A stretch of 8,133 bases of DNA. Source: JAKVCB01 sp963578605 (GTDB taxonomy: Bacteria > Planctomycetota > Planctomycetia > Pirellulales > Lacipirellulaceae). Below are positions 1-6,295 of the stretch, in pieces (position 1 is the first letter of the stretch; every line of letters starts with the position of its first letter). The notes under the pieces are model-generated. The model did no database searches. It was given only the letters and a program-made list of their open reading frames with translations, and was not told the origin of the DNA. Made by a program: the position numbers and the translations under genes. The stretch lies in assembly GCA_963578605.1 (NCBI GenBank), contig CAUZEA010000179.1, positions 1 to 8,133 on the forward strand, given 5' to 3'.

Positions 1-227
1 AGAATTGAACTTGACTGATAACGGCGATTTTAATCCCGGTACGGGTTGTTGCAACCCTTGGTAGAGGTGTGTGACGGTCGAGGTGTCACGCGCGTGTGCT
101 TCGATTGTCCACCGGCGCAGGTAAAGGCCGGTACCAACGAGTTGGTTTGTCGAGCAGCGGGAAGATCAGTCGGACCAGCGGCTTGTGTGGGCATGAAGTG
201 CGTGTATAACCATAGTCTTGCCAGGTA

Positions 228-389
228 AGAACATGTTTTAAAATTCAGGGTTAAGTCAATTCCGGCGGAGATTCCCCTCCTTTTGCCCACCAGCCCAACT
301 AGTGTATTCTCGGGGGGAAATCCCCCGCGGGATCAAAACCGAATCCTGCTTCATGTCGCTAAGTCGTTACGAAATTCAAAACATGTTCT
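228..389. repeat. Pair of 12-bp inverted repeats with AACATGTT core
   Basis: AGAACATGTTTT at 228-239 recurs as its exact reverse complement AAAACATGTTCT at 378-389. Each copy has a palindromic AACATGTT centre, and AT-rich flanks (aaaattc after the first copy, gaaattc before the second) extend the symmetry imperfectly. The second copy ends about 45 bases before the gcvPA start codon. Two palindromic sites about 150 bases apart upstream of an operon would suit a dimeric transcription factor, possibly with looping, but no regulator is encoded in the window. A long-range stem or a degenerate mobile remnant are alternatives. Confidence 0.45.
313..326. repeat. GC-rich stem-loop (G5-AAAT-C5)
   Basis: Five Gs at 313-317 can pair with five Cs at 322-326 around an AAAT loop, and an overlapping CCCGCGGG palindrome covers 324-331. 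No T-run follows on either strand, so this does not resemble an intrinsic terminator. It lies about 110 bases upstream of gcvPA between the two AACATGTT repeats and may belong to the operon's regulatory or leader region. Its function is unknown. Confidence 0.3.
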
Positions 390-433
390 AAGCTGCCATT
401 CGCAGCAGGTCACGTCCCTAAAGATAAAGTGCT

Positions 434-1831
434 ATGAGTCAGGCAAAGCCGGTCTTTCCCTACATTCCGAATTCAGTGCCCCAAGTCAAGGCGGAGATGC
501 TCAAGGAGGTCGGCGCCGGCGACATCATGGATCTGTACGAGGAGATCCCGGAACATCTCAGGTTTCCCGGCCGATTGAACCTGCCCGATCCGATACTCGA
601 TGAGTATTCGCTGAAACGACACCTGATGGGGCTGCTGGCAAAGAACCAGAACTGCGTCGACAACCTGAACTTCCTGGGAGCCGGCTGTGCAGAACACTTT
701 GTTCCCGCCGTGTGCGATGAGATCAATGGTCGCGGCGAGTTTTTGACGGCTTATGTCGGCGAGTCCTATGCCGACCACGGTAAGTGGCAAGCGCTGTTTG
801 AGTACTGCAGCTTGATGGGCGAATTGCTCGACATGGATGTTTTAAGTTGTCCGTTGTACGACGGAGCTCAGGCCGCCGCGACTTCGGTACGCATGGCATC
901 CCGGATCACCGATCGCTACGAAGTCTTGATCCCGAGGACATTGAGCCCCGAATTGCGACTGGTGCTGCAGAATTACTGCCAGCCGGACCACTCCCTGGTT
1001 GAGATCGGCTTTGATCGGCAGAGCGGGCATTTGAATGTGGACGAGTTGAACAGCAAGATTTCCTCGCAAACGGCCGCCGTCCTCCTTGAGAATCCGTCGT
1101 ACCTCGGTTTTCTCGAGGATGAGGCGGAAGATATCGGCAAGATTGCTCAACAGCATGGCGCCGAGTTCATTGTTTATACCGATCCGATTTGTCTGGGAGT
1201 AATCGCAGCCCCAAGCCATTACGGTGCCCGCATTGCCTGTGGCGATTTTCAATCGCTGGGCATGCATATGCAAGCTGGTGGCGGACAGTGTGGATTTATC
1301 GCCACGGTCGACGATATGAAATATGTGCGCGAATTCAAGGATTTGATGTTCGGAATCACCGACACTGTTGGTGAAGGAGAATACGGGTTTGGCGAAGTCT
1401 TATTCGACCGGACTTCCTATGGTTCCAGAGAAAAAGGCAAAGAGTATACAGGAACAACTACCGGCTTGTGGGCGGTCACTGCCGCGGTTTACCTGTCGTT
1501 GATGGGTCCCCGGGGAATGGAGGAGACCGGGAGAACAATCATGCAAATGTCCCAGTACGCCGCCCAACGACTTTCCCAGATCGGCGGAATTCAGCTTGCG
1601 TTTCAATCCTCCTTCTTCAAGGAGTTTGTGCTCAATTTTGATAAGACGAATAAGTCGGTTGCCCAAATAAACAAATCGCTGCTGGAGTACAACATTTTTG
1701 GAGGGAAAGACCTCTCCAACGATTTCCCGGAACTCGGTCAGAGTTCACTCTATTGTGTAACGGAAACAAAAACGAAAAGAGACATTGACACACTCGTCAG
1801 CGCGCTCAAAGAGGTGATAGAACATGGGTAG
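434..1831 (+). CDS. gcvPA: Glycine dehydrogenase (decarboxylating) subunit 1-like, P-protein alpha chain, divergent
   Basis: This 465-residue protein matches the alpha subunit of two-chain glycine decarboxylases, the cytoplasmic PLP enzyme that decarboxylates glycine and passes the aminomethyl group to lipoyl-GcvH. Family landmarks appear in order: the N-terminal YIPN (residues 10-13), the IPEHLRF segment (38-44), FLGAG (80-84), the EFLTAY segment (102-107), QALFEY (119-124) and YDGA (142-145). As in the family, the alpha chain has no PLP lysine; it pairs with the beta chain encoded next. The usual family segment YQxExSQG is here GESYADHG (109-116), and YDGATA has become YDGAQA, so the protein is diverged. 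An in-frame TAA at 425-427 makes this ATG the first possible ATG start; the ribosome binding site is weak (AAAG only). The gene leads the operon and overlaps gcvPB by 8 bases. The family is certain; glycine as the true substrate is not. Confidence 0.85.
   Translation: MSQAKPVFPYIPNSVPQVKAEMLKEVGAGDIMDLYEEIPEHLRFPGRLNLPDPILDEYSLKRHLMGLLAKNQNCVDNLNFLGAGCAEHFVPAVCDEINGRGEFLTAYVGESYADHGKWQALFEYCSLMGELLDMDVLSCPLYDGAQAAATSVRMASRITDRYEVLIPRTLSPELRLVLQNYCQPDHSLVEIGFDRQSGHLNVDELNSKISSQTAAVLLENPSYLGFLEDEAEDIGKIAQQHGAEFIVYTDPICLGVIAAPSHYGARIACGDFQSLGMHMQAGGGQCGFIATVDDMKYVREFKDLMFGITDTVGEGEYGFGEVLFDRTSYGSREKGKEYTGTTTGLWAVTAAVYLSLMGPRGMEETGRTIMQMSQYAAQRLSQIGGIQLAFQSSFFKEFVLNFDKTNKSVAQINKSLLEYNIFGGKDLSNDFPELGQSSLYCVTETKTKRDIDTLVSALKEVIEHG
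1811..1818 (+). promoter_or_regulatory. Strong ribosome binding site for gcvPB
   Basis: GAGGTGAT, five bases before the ATG at 1824, is complementary to the 3' end of 16S rRNA. It lies inside the last codons of gcvPA, which fixes the gcvPB start and supports coupled translation of the two subunits. It is much better than the site in front of gcvPA. Confidence 0.75.
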
Positions 1832-3404
1832 AGATCCATCGACCCTGCTTCGTAAATACCATCAGGCTAAATGGGATGAACCGATCATCTTCGAGATGAG
1901 TGTTCCGGGAGAACGGGGCATCCTCGTTCGCCGGGCGGAGCACGAAGTCCAGGATGAAGTTGGGGATGGGGTTTCCGCGATCCCGGCGAGTCTCCGCAGA
2001 ACGAACCCCTCAAGGCTGCCGGAAATCAACCAGGTGCGGGTTTTGCGACATTTCCTGCACTTGTCTCAGGAAACGATGGGCACGGATGTCACCATCGATA
2101 TCAGCCAAGGGACATGTACGATGAAATACAGTCCCAAGGTGCAAGAGCACATTGCAACCAGGCATCCCGGCATGGCGGAAATACATCCCTTGCAGCCCGA
2201 CAGTTCGCTGCAGGGGCTGTTGGAAGTCATCTATAAACTCGATCATTTCTTACGGGAGATTTCGGGGCTGGATCGGTTCACCTTTCAGCCGGGTGGCGGG
2301 GCGCAGGGTGTTTACACCGGCGCATCGATCATCAGGGCCTATCACGCCGCACGGGGGGACACGAAGCGATCCGAAGTGATCACGACGATGTTCTCTCACC
2401 CCTGTGATTCCGCAGCACCCGCGACGGCCGGCTTCAAGATCATCACACTGATGCCTGACAACATGGGGTACCCTGAGGTGAACGCGCTCAAGGCGGCACT
2501 TTCGGACCGGACGGCTGCGATTTTTGTCACCAACCCCGAAGACACGGGCATCTACAATCCCAAGATCGATCAGTACGTGCAGGCGGCTCACGACGTGGGC
2601 GCTCTATGTTACTACGATCAGGCCAACGCCAACGGAATGCTTGGAATCGCCCGCGCCAAGGAAGCGGGGTTCGATCTGTGCCATTTCAACCTTCACAAAA
2701 CCTTTTCGGTTCCGCACCAGTGCATGGGTGGGTCTGTCGGTGCGGTTGGCTGCCGGAAGGAACTGGCCGGATTCCTGCCCGTACCGAGGGTAGAATTCGA
2801 CGGCCAGCAGTATTATTTCGAGCACGAAGCCAGCGAGAGCATTGGAAAAGTCCGTTCGTTTTTCGGCAATCCTCAATCTCTGTTGAAGTCGTATGCGTGG
2901 ATCATGCAGCTCGGAGCGGACGGTCTGCGAGAAGCCGCGGAATGTTCCGTGCTCAACAACAACTACTTGGAAAAGAAGTTGAAAGAGATTCCCGGCGTGT
3001 CCGTACGATATTCTGCAGACAAACGCAAGCTCGAGCAGAACCGATACAGCTGGGAGAAACTCTACCAGGACACCGGCGTGGGTACCGAAGACGTCATGCG
3101 CAGAATGGCCGACTACGGGCTGCAGCATTACTGGATGAGCCACCATCCTTGGGTTGTTCCAGAACCCTTCACGCTGGAACCTTGTGAATCCTATTCCAGG
3201 GATGACCTGGATGAATATGTTGCCGTGCTGCGCCAAATTTCAAAAGAAGCCTATGAGAATCCCGAACTCGTCAGAAGCGCCCCGCATAACCAGGTGGTTC
3301 ACAAGGTTCCCGAACCGAGTATCGATCAGCCCGAAAGGATCGCCGTAACGTGGCGGCAGTACCTGAAGAAAAAGGCGAAGGCCCAAGACGTCCTGCCCGG
3401 TTGA
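1824..3404 (+). CDS. gcvPB: Glycine dehydrogenase (decarboxylating) subunit 2-like, P-protein beta chain, divergent
   Basis: This 526-residue PLP-fold protein matches the beta chain of glycine decarboxylase, which carries the cofactor. Recognisable landmarks are IFEMSVPG (residues 22-29), GTCTMKY (96-102; the family has GSCTMKY), the RAYHAARGDTKR region, the cofactor-contacting aspartate in YYDQAN (D265) and the Schiff-base lysine in FNLHKTF (K292). RSFFGN follows (family RSFYGN). Several near-invariant stretches differ. The family HGGGGPG after the lysine is HQCMGGS (298-304). HGTNP is HPCDS (192-196). DGAN is DQAN (265-268). The C-terminal MHEF segment is not recognisable. EPTE near the C-terminus is EPCES. 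At 526 residues it is somewhat longer than usual (about 475-490), mainly by a Lys-rich C-terminal extension. It overlaps both neighbours, which indicates one operon. Family membership is clear; the substitutions leave open whether glycine is the substrate. Confidence 0.85.
   Translation: MGRDPSTLLRKYHQAKWDEPIIFEMSVPGERGILVRRAEHEVQDEVGDGVSAIPASLRRTNPSRLPEINQVRVLRHFLHLSQETMGTDVTIDISQGTCTMKYSPKVQEHIATRHPGMAEIHPLQPDSSLQGLLEVIYKLDHFLREISGLDRFTFQPGGGAQGVYTGASIIRAYHAARGDTKRSEVITTMFSHPCDSAAPATAGFKIITLMPDNMGYPEVNALKAALSDRTAAIFVTNPEDTGIYNPKIDQYVQAAHDVGALCYYDQANANGMLGIARAKEAGFDLCHFNLHKTFSVPHQCMGGSVGAVGCRKELAGFLPVPRVEFDGQQYYFEHEASESIGKVRSFFGNPQSLLKSYAWIMQLGADGLREAAECSVLNNNYLEKKLKEIPGVSVRYSADKRKLEQNRYSWEKLYQDTGVGTEDVMRRMADYGLQHYWMSHHPWVVPEPFTLEPCESYSRDDLDEYVAVLRQISKEAYENPELVRSAPHNQVVHKVPEPSIDQPERIAVTWRQYLKKKAKAQDVLPG
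3334..3339 (+). promoter_or_regulatory. Ribosome binding site supporting a GTG start
   Basis: AAAGGA lies 10 bases before GTG 3350, inside the gcvPB coding sequence. It favours this GTG over the only close alternative, TTG at 3401, which has no purine-rich stretch before it. The choice gives a 55-base overlap with gcvPB. Confidence 0.55.
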
Positions 3405-4516
3405 AAAAGTTGGGGGTACTGGTCAACCCGGTCGCTGGCATGGGGGGCCGCGTAGGTCTCAAGGGCAGTGACGGCGCTGAGATACTTCGCCAGGCACGCC
3501 AGCTAGGTGCGGTGCCACATTCCCCTGGCCGAGCCATTCAGGCCCTCCAGGCAATTTCCCGCATTAAGGATCAGATCGAGCTGACTACCTATCCCCATGA
3601 AATGGGGGAAGATGAAGTCCGCGCGTGTGGATTGGTCCCACACGTCATCGGCTCGATCACGAAGGGCGCGACCACTGCCGAGGATACGCGGCGAGCTGTC
3701 CGCCAGATGGAGCAGCAGGGGATCGACCTGTTATTGTTCGCCGGCGGGGACGGGACAGCCAGGGACATCTACCACGCGGTCGGGCAGCGGGTCCCGGCAC
3801 TGGGCATCCCGGCCGGCGTAAAGATCCATTCGGCCGTCTATGCGGTTACCCCGAGGCATGCGGGTGAAGTGGCGGCCCGGTTCCTGGAAGGCAAGTTGAA
3901 CGTACATGTTGCGGAAGTCATGGATATCGACGAAGACGCTTTCCGCCGCGGGACGGTATCCGCCACACTGCTCGGTTACCTGCAGTCTCCCAAAGACCGC
4001 CGATTTGTACAGAGTGTCAAGTCGGGAGGTATTCAAGGAGAGCGGGAAGCTCAACTGGGAATCGCGGCGGATGTCATCGATCAGATGAATTCCGCTTGGC
4101 TCTACCTGGTGGGCCCCGGAACAACTACGCGCGCCATCATGGAGCAGCTAGAGCTTCCCGCAACGTTGTTGGGTGTCGACGTCGTACGGGATAAGCGGCT
4201 GGTCGCCAGCGATGTCAATGAGAGCGAGCTGAAGCAGCTGGTGGCCGACCGGTCCACGAAGATCGTACTCAGCGTTATCGGCGGCCAGGGGTACATTCTG
4301 GGACGCGGAAATCAGCAACTGAGCCCCGCCGTGTTGACAAAAGTGGGGACCGAAAACCTGATTGTGGTAGCCAGCAAAGAAAAACTGGTTTCTCTTGCGG
4401 GGAGACCTTTACTGGTCGACACGGGCGATGAGCAGCTTGACCAGACCCTCAGCGGGTACCTGAAAGTTACGACCGGATTTCGCGAATACGTGATGGTCAA
4501 AGTGGGTAGCGAGTAG
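3350..4516 (+). CDS. ATP-NAD kinase-like family protein (COG3199/AcoX type)
   Basis: This 388-residue cytoplasmic protein has the NAD kinase/diacylglycerol kinase fold signature GGDGT at residues 132-136. It also has the Gly-rich N-terminal segment NPVAGMGGRVGLKGSDG (26-42) typical of the COG3199 branch. The C-terminal half carries further hallmarks of that branch: the LLGVDVVRD segment, then IGGQGYILGRGNQQ, then RPLLVDTGD. The family is annotated as ATP- or polyphosphate-dependent NAD kinase, and a member (AcoX) sits in acetoin-catabolism operons with no firmly established reaction. Whether this protein phosphorylates NAD or another ligand is open; a conventional NAD kinase (ppnK) would be shorter and lack this C-terminal part. 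It starts at GTG with an AAAGGA site, overlaps gcvPB by 55 bases, and is the last gene of the operon. Its tail meets the convergent hydrolase gene one base away. The context suggests a role tied to the P-protein-like enzyme. Confidence 0.8.
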   Translation: MAAVPEEKGEGPRRPARLKKLGVLVNPVAGMGGRVGLKGSDGAEILRQARQLGAVPHSPGRAIQALQAISRIKDQIELTTYPHEMGEDEVRACGLVPHVIGSITKGATTAEDTRRAVRQMEQQGIDLLLFAGGDGTARDIYHAVGQRVPALGIPAGVKIHSAVYAVTPRHAGEVAARFLEGKLNVHVAEVMDIDEDAFRRGTVSATLLGYLQSPKDRRFVQSVKSGGIQGEREAQLGIAADVIDQMNSAWLYLVGPGTTTRAIMEQLELPATLLGVDVVRDKRLVASDVNESELKQLVADRSTKIVLSVIGGQGYILGRGNQQLSPAVLTKVGTENLIVVASKEKLVSLAGRPLLVDTGDEQLDQTLSGYLKVTTGFREYVMVKVGSE

Positions 4517-4517
4517 C

Positions 4518-5852
4518 CTACCCGCTACTCTCTCCGCACCAGTCTAACGTCAACAGCGCATAGGTCTTCGTGGCTGTGATCAACTCTTCGATCTCAACGT
4601 GTTCGTCTGGGGCGTGGGCGGCCAGCAGCGAACCTGGGCCGTAGACGATCGCGGGTACCCCATCTCGCTGCAGAAAAGCCGCGTCACAAACCGCGTAAAA
4701 ACCTGCCAACTTGGTTGGCCCCTCGAATTTTGTGCCAACCGCCGCCTGTTCATGGGCTTTCATCACCGCCTGGCAGATCGGATGTTCTACGTCGATGGAG
4801 AAGGGAGGCCAATGGACCTTCCAATCCAATTTGGGAGGATTCTTGCGCAGCCAGGGATCCATCTGGGTGGCATGGTAAACGTGCTTGGAAAATTCTTCCT
4901 TGACGCATTCGGCGTCCTCATCGGGATGATGCCAGATACAGTACTCGATCGTGCAGTAGTCGGAAATAAAAAAGGGAACGTGAACCCCGTGCGGCCCGCC
5001 CGAAATGACGCCGGGCAACAGGGTGAAGTGACCGGGTTTGAACAAGGGGTGTTTTTTCTCAAGTCCCCATTCGTCCTCGAGCGCGCGGATAGCGTTTATC
5101 AGAAGAACCCCTTTGTCAATCGCATTGACGGCTACCTCCGCACCCAAGCCTCCGGCCCGAATGGTCTCTCCGCGGGTTGCTGCGTGACTGGCCTTTCCTT
5201 CCACCGTAACGGTGACCCACCAGAGTCCGGGTGACGTGGGTACCGCGGCCAATGAATAGGGTGGACCCGACGGCTCGGAGACAACGGCGGCGTCAGCCGA
5301 GTACCCCCGTTTGACCATACTGCCGGCACCGATCCGGGCACTGTCCATATTCTCTTCGCCGACCGTACTGGAGAGGATCACGTCGCCGGCCAACTGTACG
5401 CCGACTCGCTGAAGGGCTTGGATCGCAAACATCTGAGCCACGACCGGTCCCTTCATGTCACAGGAACCGCGGCCATAGATTTTGCCTCCTTCGACCTTGC
5501 CGCTCAACGGATCGCCCGATTCCCAGGCGTCAATGCGGCCCAGGGGTACGGTGTCGATGTGACCGTTGTGGATCAGCGACCTGCCACCGCCGGCTCCCTT
5601 CCAAATCCCGACCAAATTGGTACGCCCTTTGTCCTCTTCCCACAGATCCACTTCCAAATCCATTTGACGATAGAATTCCGAGAGAAACTTGTTCGCTTCG
5701 GTTTCCCCTCCGAGTTCCTCGTCGTAATTCGTGCCCGGATAGCCGGGATTCACACTGCGGATTTTTACCAGACGACTGACCGTCTCGACGATATCGTTCC
5801 GCATTTCTTCGATCGATTCCACAATCTCGCGTTGTCGATCTGTCAGAGTCAT
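4518..5852 (-). CDS. M20-family metallopeptidase/amidohydrolase (ArgE/DapE type)
   Basis: This 444-residue protein belongs to the M20 zinc hydrolases that cleave N-acyl amino acids, dipeptides or related amides (acetylornithine deacetylase, succinyl-diaminopimelate desuccinylase, formylaminopyrimidine deformylase). The full metal-binding set is visible: H98 in HNGHIDTVP with catalytic-site D100, bridging D132 in GRGSCDMKG, the E166-E167 pair in TVGEEN, E193 in SEPSG and H413 near the C-terminus (AAHAPDEH). The segment around 206-330 (VTVTVEGKASHAATRGE and following) is the dimerisation domain, with its conserved histidine in ASHAA. No signal peptide is seen, so it is probably cytoplasmic. I chose the ATG at 5850-5852 because AAGGGA precedes it by five bases; an upstream in-frame GTG at 5913-5915 lacks a binding site and would add 21 unconserved residues. 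The substrate cannot be told from sequence. It converges on the operon and has its own upstream region. Confidence 0.85.
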   Translation of the reverse strand: MTLTDRQREIVESIEEMRNDIVETVSRLVKIRSVNPGYPGTNYDEELGGETEANKFLSEFYRQMDLEVDLWEEDKGRTNLVGIWKGAGGGRSLIHNGHIDTVPLGRIDAWESGDPLSGKVEGGKIYGRGSCDMKGPVVAQMFAIQALQRVGVQLAGDVILSSTVGEENMDSARIGAGSMVKRGYSADAAVVSEPSGPPYSLAAVPTSPGLWWVTVTVEGKASHAATRGETIRAGGLGAEVAVNAIDKGVLLINAIRALEDEWGLEKKHPLFKPGHFTLLPGVISGGPHGVHVPFFISDYCTIEYCIWHHPDEDAECVKEEFSKHVYHATQMDPWLRKNPPKLDWKVHWPPFSIDVEHPICQAVMKAHEQAAVGTKFEGPTKLAGFYAVCDAAFLQRDGVPAIVYGPGSLLAAHAPDEHVEIEELITATKTYALLTLDWCGESSG

Positions 5853-5857
5853 AATTG

Positions 5858-5863
5858 TCCCTT
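5858..5863 (-). promoter_or_regulatory. Ribosome binding site of the M20 hydrolase gene
   Basis: On the minus strand this reads AAGGGA, five bases before the ATG at 5852. It decides the start of the hydrolase against the in-frame GTG at 5915. Confidence 0.6.
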
Positions 5864-5912
5864 GCTTAGGAGTTGTAAAAAAATAACTTGTCAGTTTTCC
5901 GTTTGATACTGT

Positions 5913-5927
5913 CACCCCGCAGGGGTG
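5913..5927 (-). repeat. GC-rich stem-loop in the hydrolase leader
   Basis: CACCCC (5913-5918) and GGGGTG (5922-5927) form a perfect 6-bp stem with a three-base loop, about 60 bases before the hydrolase start codon. No run of T follows closely on either strand, so it is not a standard intrinsic terminator. If the transcript begins upstream, it would sit in the 5' untranslated leader. A regulatory role is a guess. Confidence 0.4.
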
Positions 5928-6279
5928 GAACTATTTCAGCCGGCCAGGATTGTCTCCCGGAGTCGCTTAATATAGTAGAAGGAACTTTGGGATCACACCC
6001 ACTAACTTGCCCGGGAATGGTATTAGAAAGATAAGAGTCGGCGACCACGGGTACCGGTATGGCCGCAAACAAAAAACAACACAATTGGGCCATTCCCGCG
6101 CATTTGTAGGGCATTAACACAGCCAGCTGACGCAAGCGATCACGACGCAGGCAACCGTGAGTCGGACAGTTCTCGGAAGGGATTTCCCGGGATGCACTCT
6201 CTTCTTTTCTGGATCAGACCCACGGACTCTCAATAAGCTGCAATCCCCGGGAAAACAGGGTACACGACCGAGTCACCAA

Positions 6280-6292
6280 CCGCTGACAGCGG
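6280..6292 (-). repeat. Perfect dyad just after the heme protein stop codon
   Basis: CCGCTG (6280-6285) and CAGCGG (6287-6292) flank one central base, starting three bases beyond the stop codon (6296-6298) of the heme protein gene. It could fold as a short hairpin at the transcript's 3' end. The stem is small and no U-tract follows on the minus strand, so calling it a terminator would go beyond the evidence. Confidence 0.3.
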
Positions 6293-6295
6293 GAG

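Larger units (their letters stand above)
1..433. other. Intergenic region upstream of the gcvPA-gcvPB operon
   Basis: I see no convincing gene here. Open frames of 60-86 codons exist on both strands, but none has a ribosome binding site, a recognisable motif or a plausible composition. The stretch holds several short dyads: a perfect 10-bp palindrome at 87-96, a pair of 12-bp inverted repeats at 228-239 and 378-389, and a G5/C5 stem-loop at 313-326. A loose sigma70-like pair (TTGAAC at 5-10, TTTAAT at 29-34, 18-base spacer) lies far from any gene start and is not convincing. The promoter of the downstream operon probably lies in this region, but I cannot place it. Confidence 0.6.
5853..6295. 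other. Intergenic region between the M20 hydrolase and the heme protein gene
   Basis: About 440 bases with no supported gene. It is AT-richer near the hydrolase start. It should contain the hydrolase promoter on the minus strand; a TATATT-like box falls near 5971-5976, but I see no matching -35 element. It holds the stem-loop at 5913-5927 and the small dyad at 6280-6292. CCCGGG palindromes recur near 6010, 6187 and 6246. A minus-strand frame of 89 codons (5866-6135) is open but starts at TTG without a binding site and is probably chance. Confidence 0.5.

Noticed and set aside
30..290. Overlapping open frames on both strands of the upstream region (minus 30-290, plus 46-228)
   Set aside because: Low-complexity, motif-free translations with poor starts. 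Opposing frames of this size are expected by chance in GC-rich DNA.
228..389. LexA/SOS box reading of the AGAACATGTTTT repeats
   Set aside because: The half-sites GAAC and GTTT are two bases apart rather than the four of the GAAC-N4-GTTC type, and no SOS gene is nearby.
2604..3236. Long minus-strand and alternate plus-strand frames (up to 210 codons) inside gcvPB
   Set aside because: They are shadows of the conserved gcvPB frame. Their translations have no family features, while the gcvPB frame has continuous homology motifs across the same bases.
4504..4528. Possible bidirectional terminator at the convergent stop codons (GGGTAG pairing with CTACCC, or GTAGCG pairing with CGCTAC)
   Set aside because: The stems are only 6 bp, mutually exclusive and lack T-runs on either strand, so I could not support a terminator call.
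5866..6135. Minus-strand frame of 89 codons just upstream of the hydrolase, with a signal-peptide-like hydrophobic stretch ending in VVAD
   Set aside because: It begins with TTG, none of its possible starts has a properly spaced binding site, the rest has no motif or plausible composition, and its end falls almost at the hydrolase's own ribosome binding site. Probably chance.
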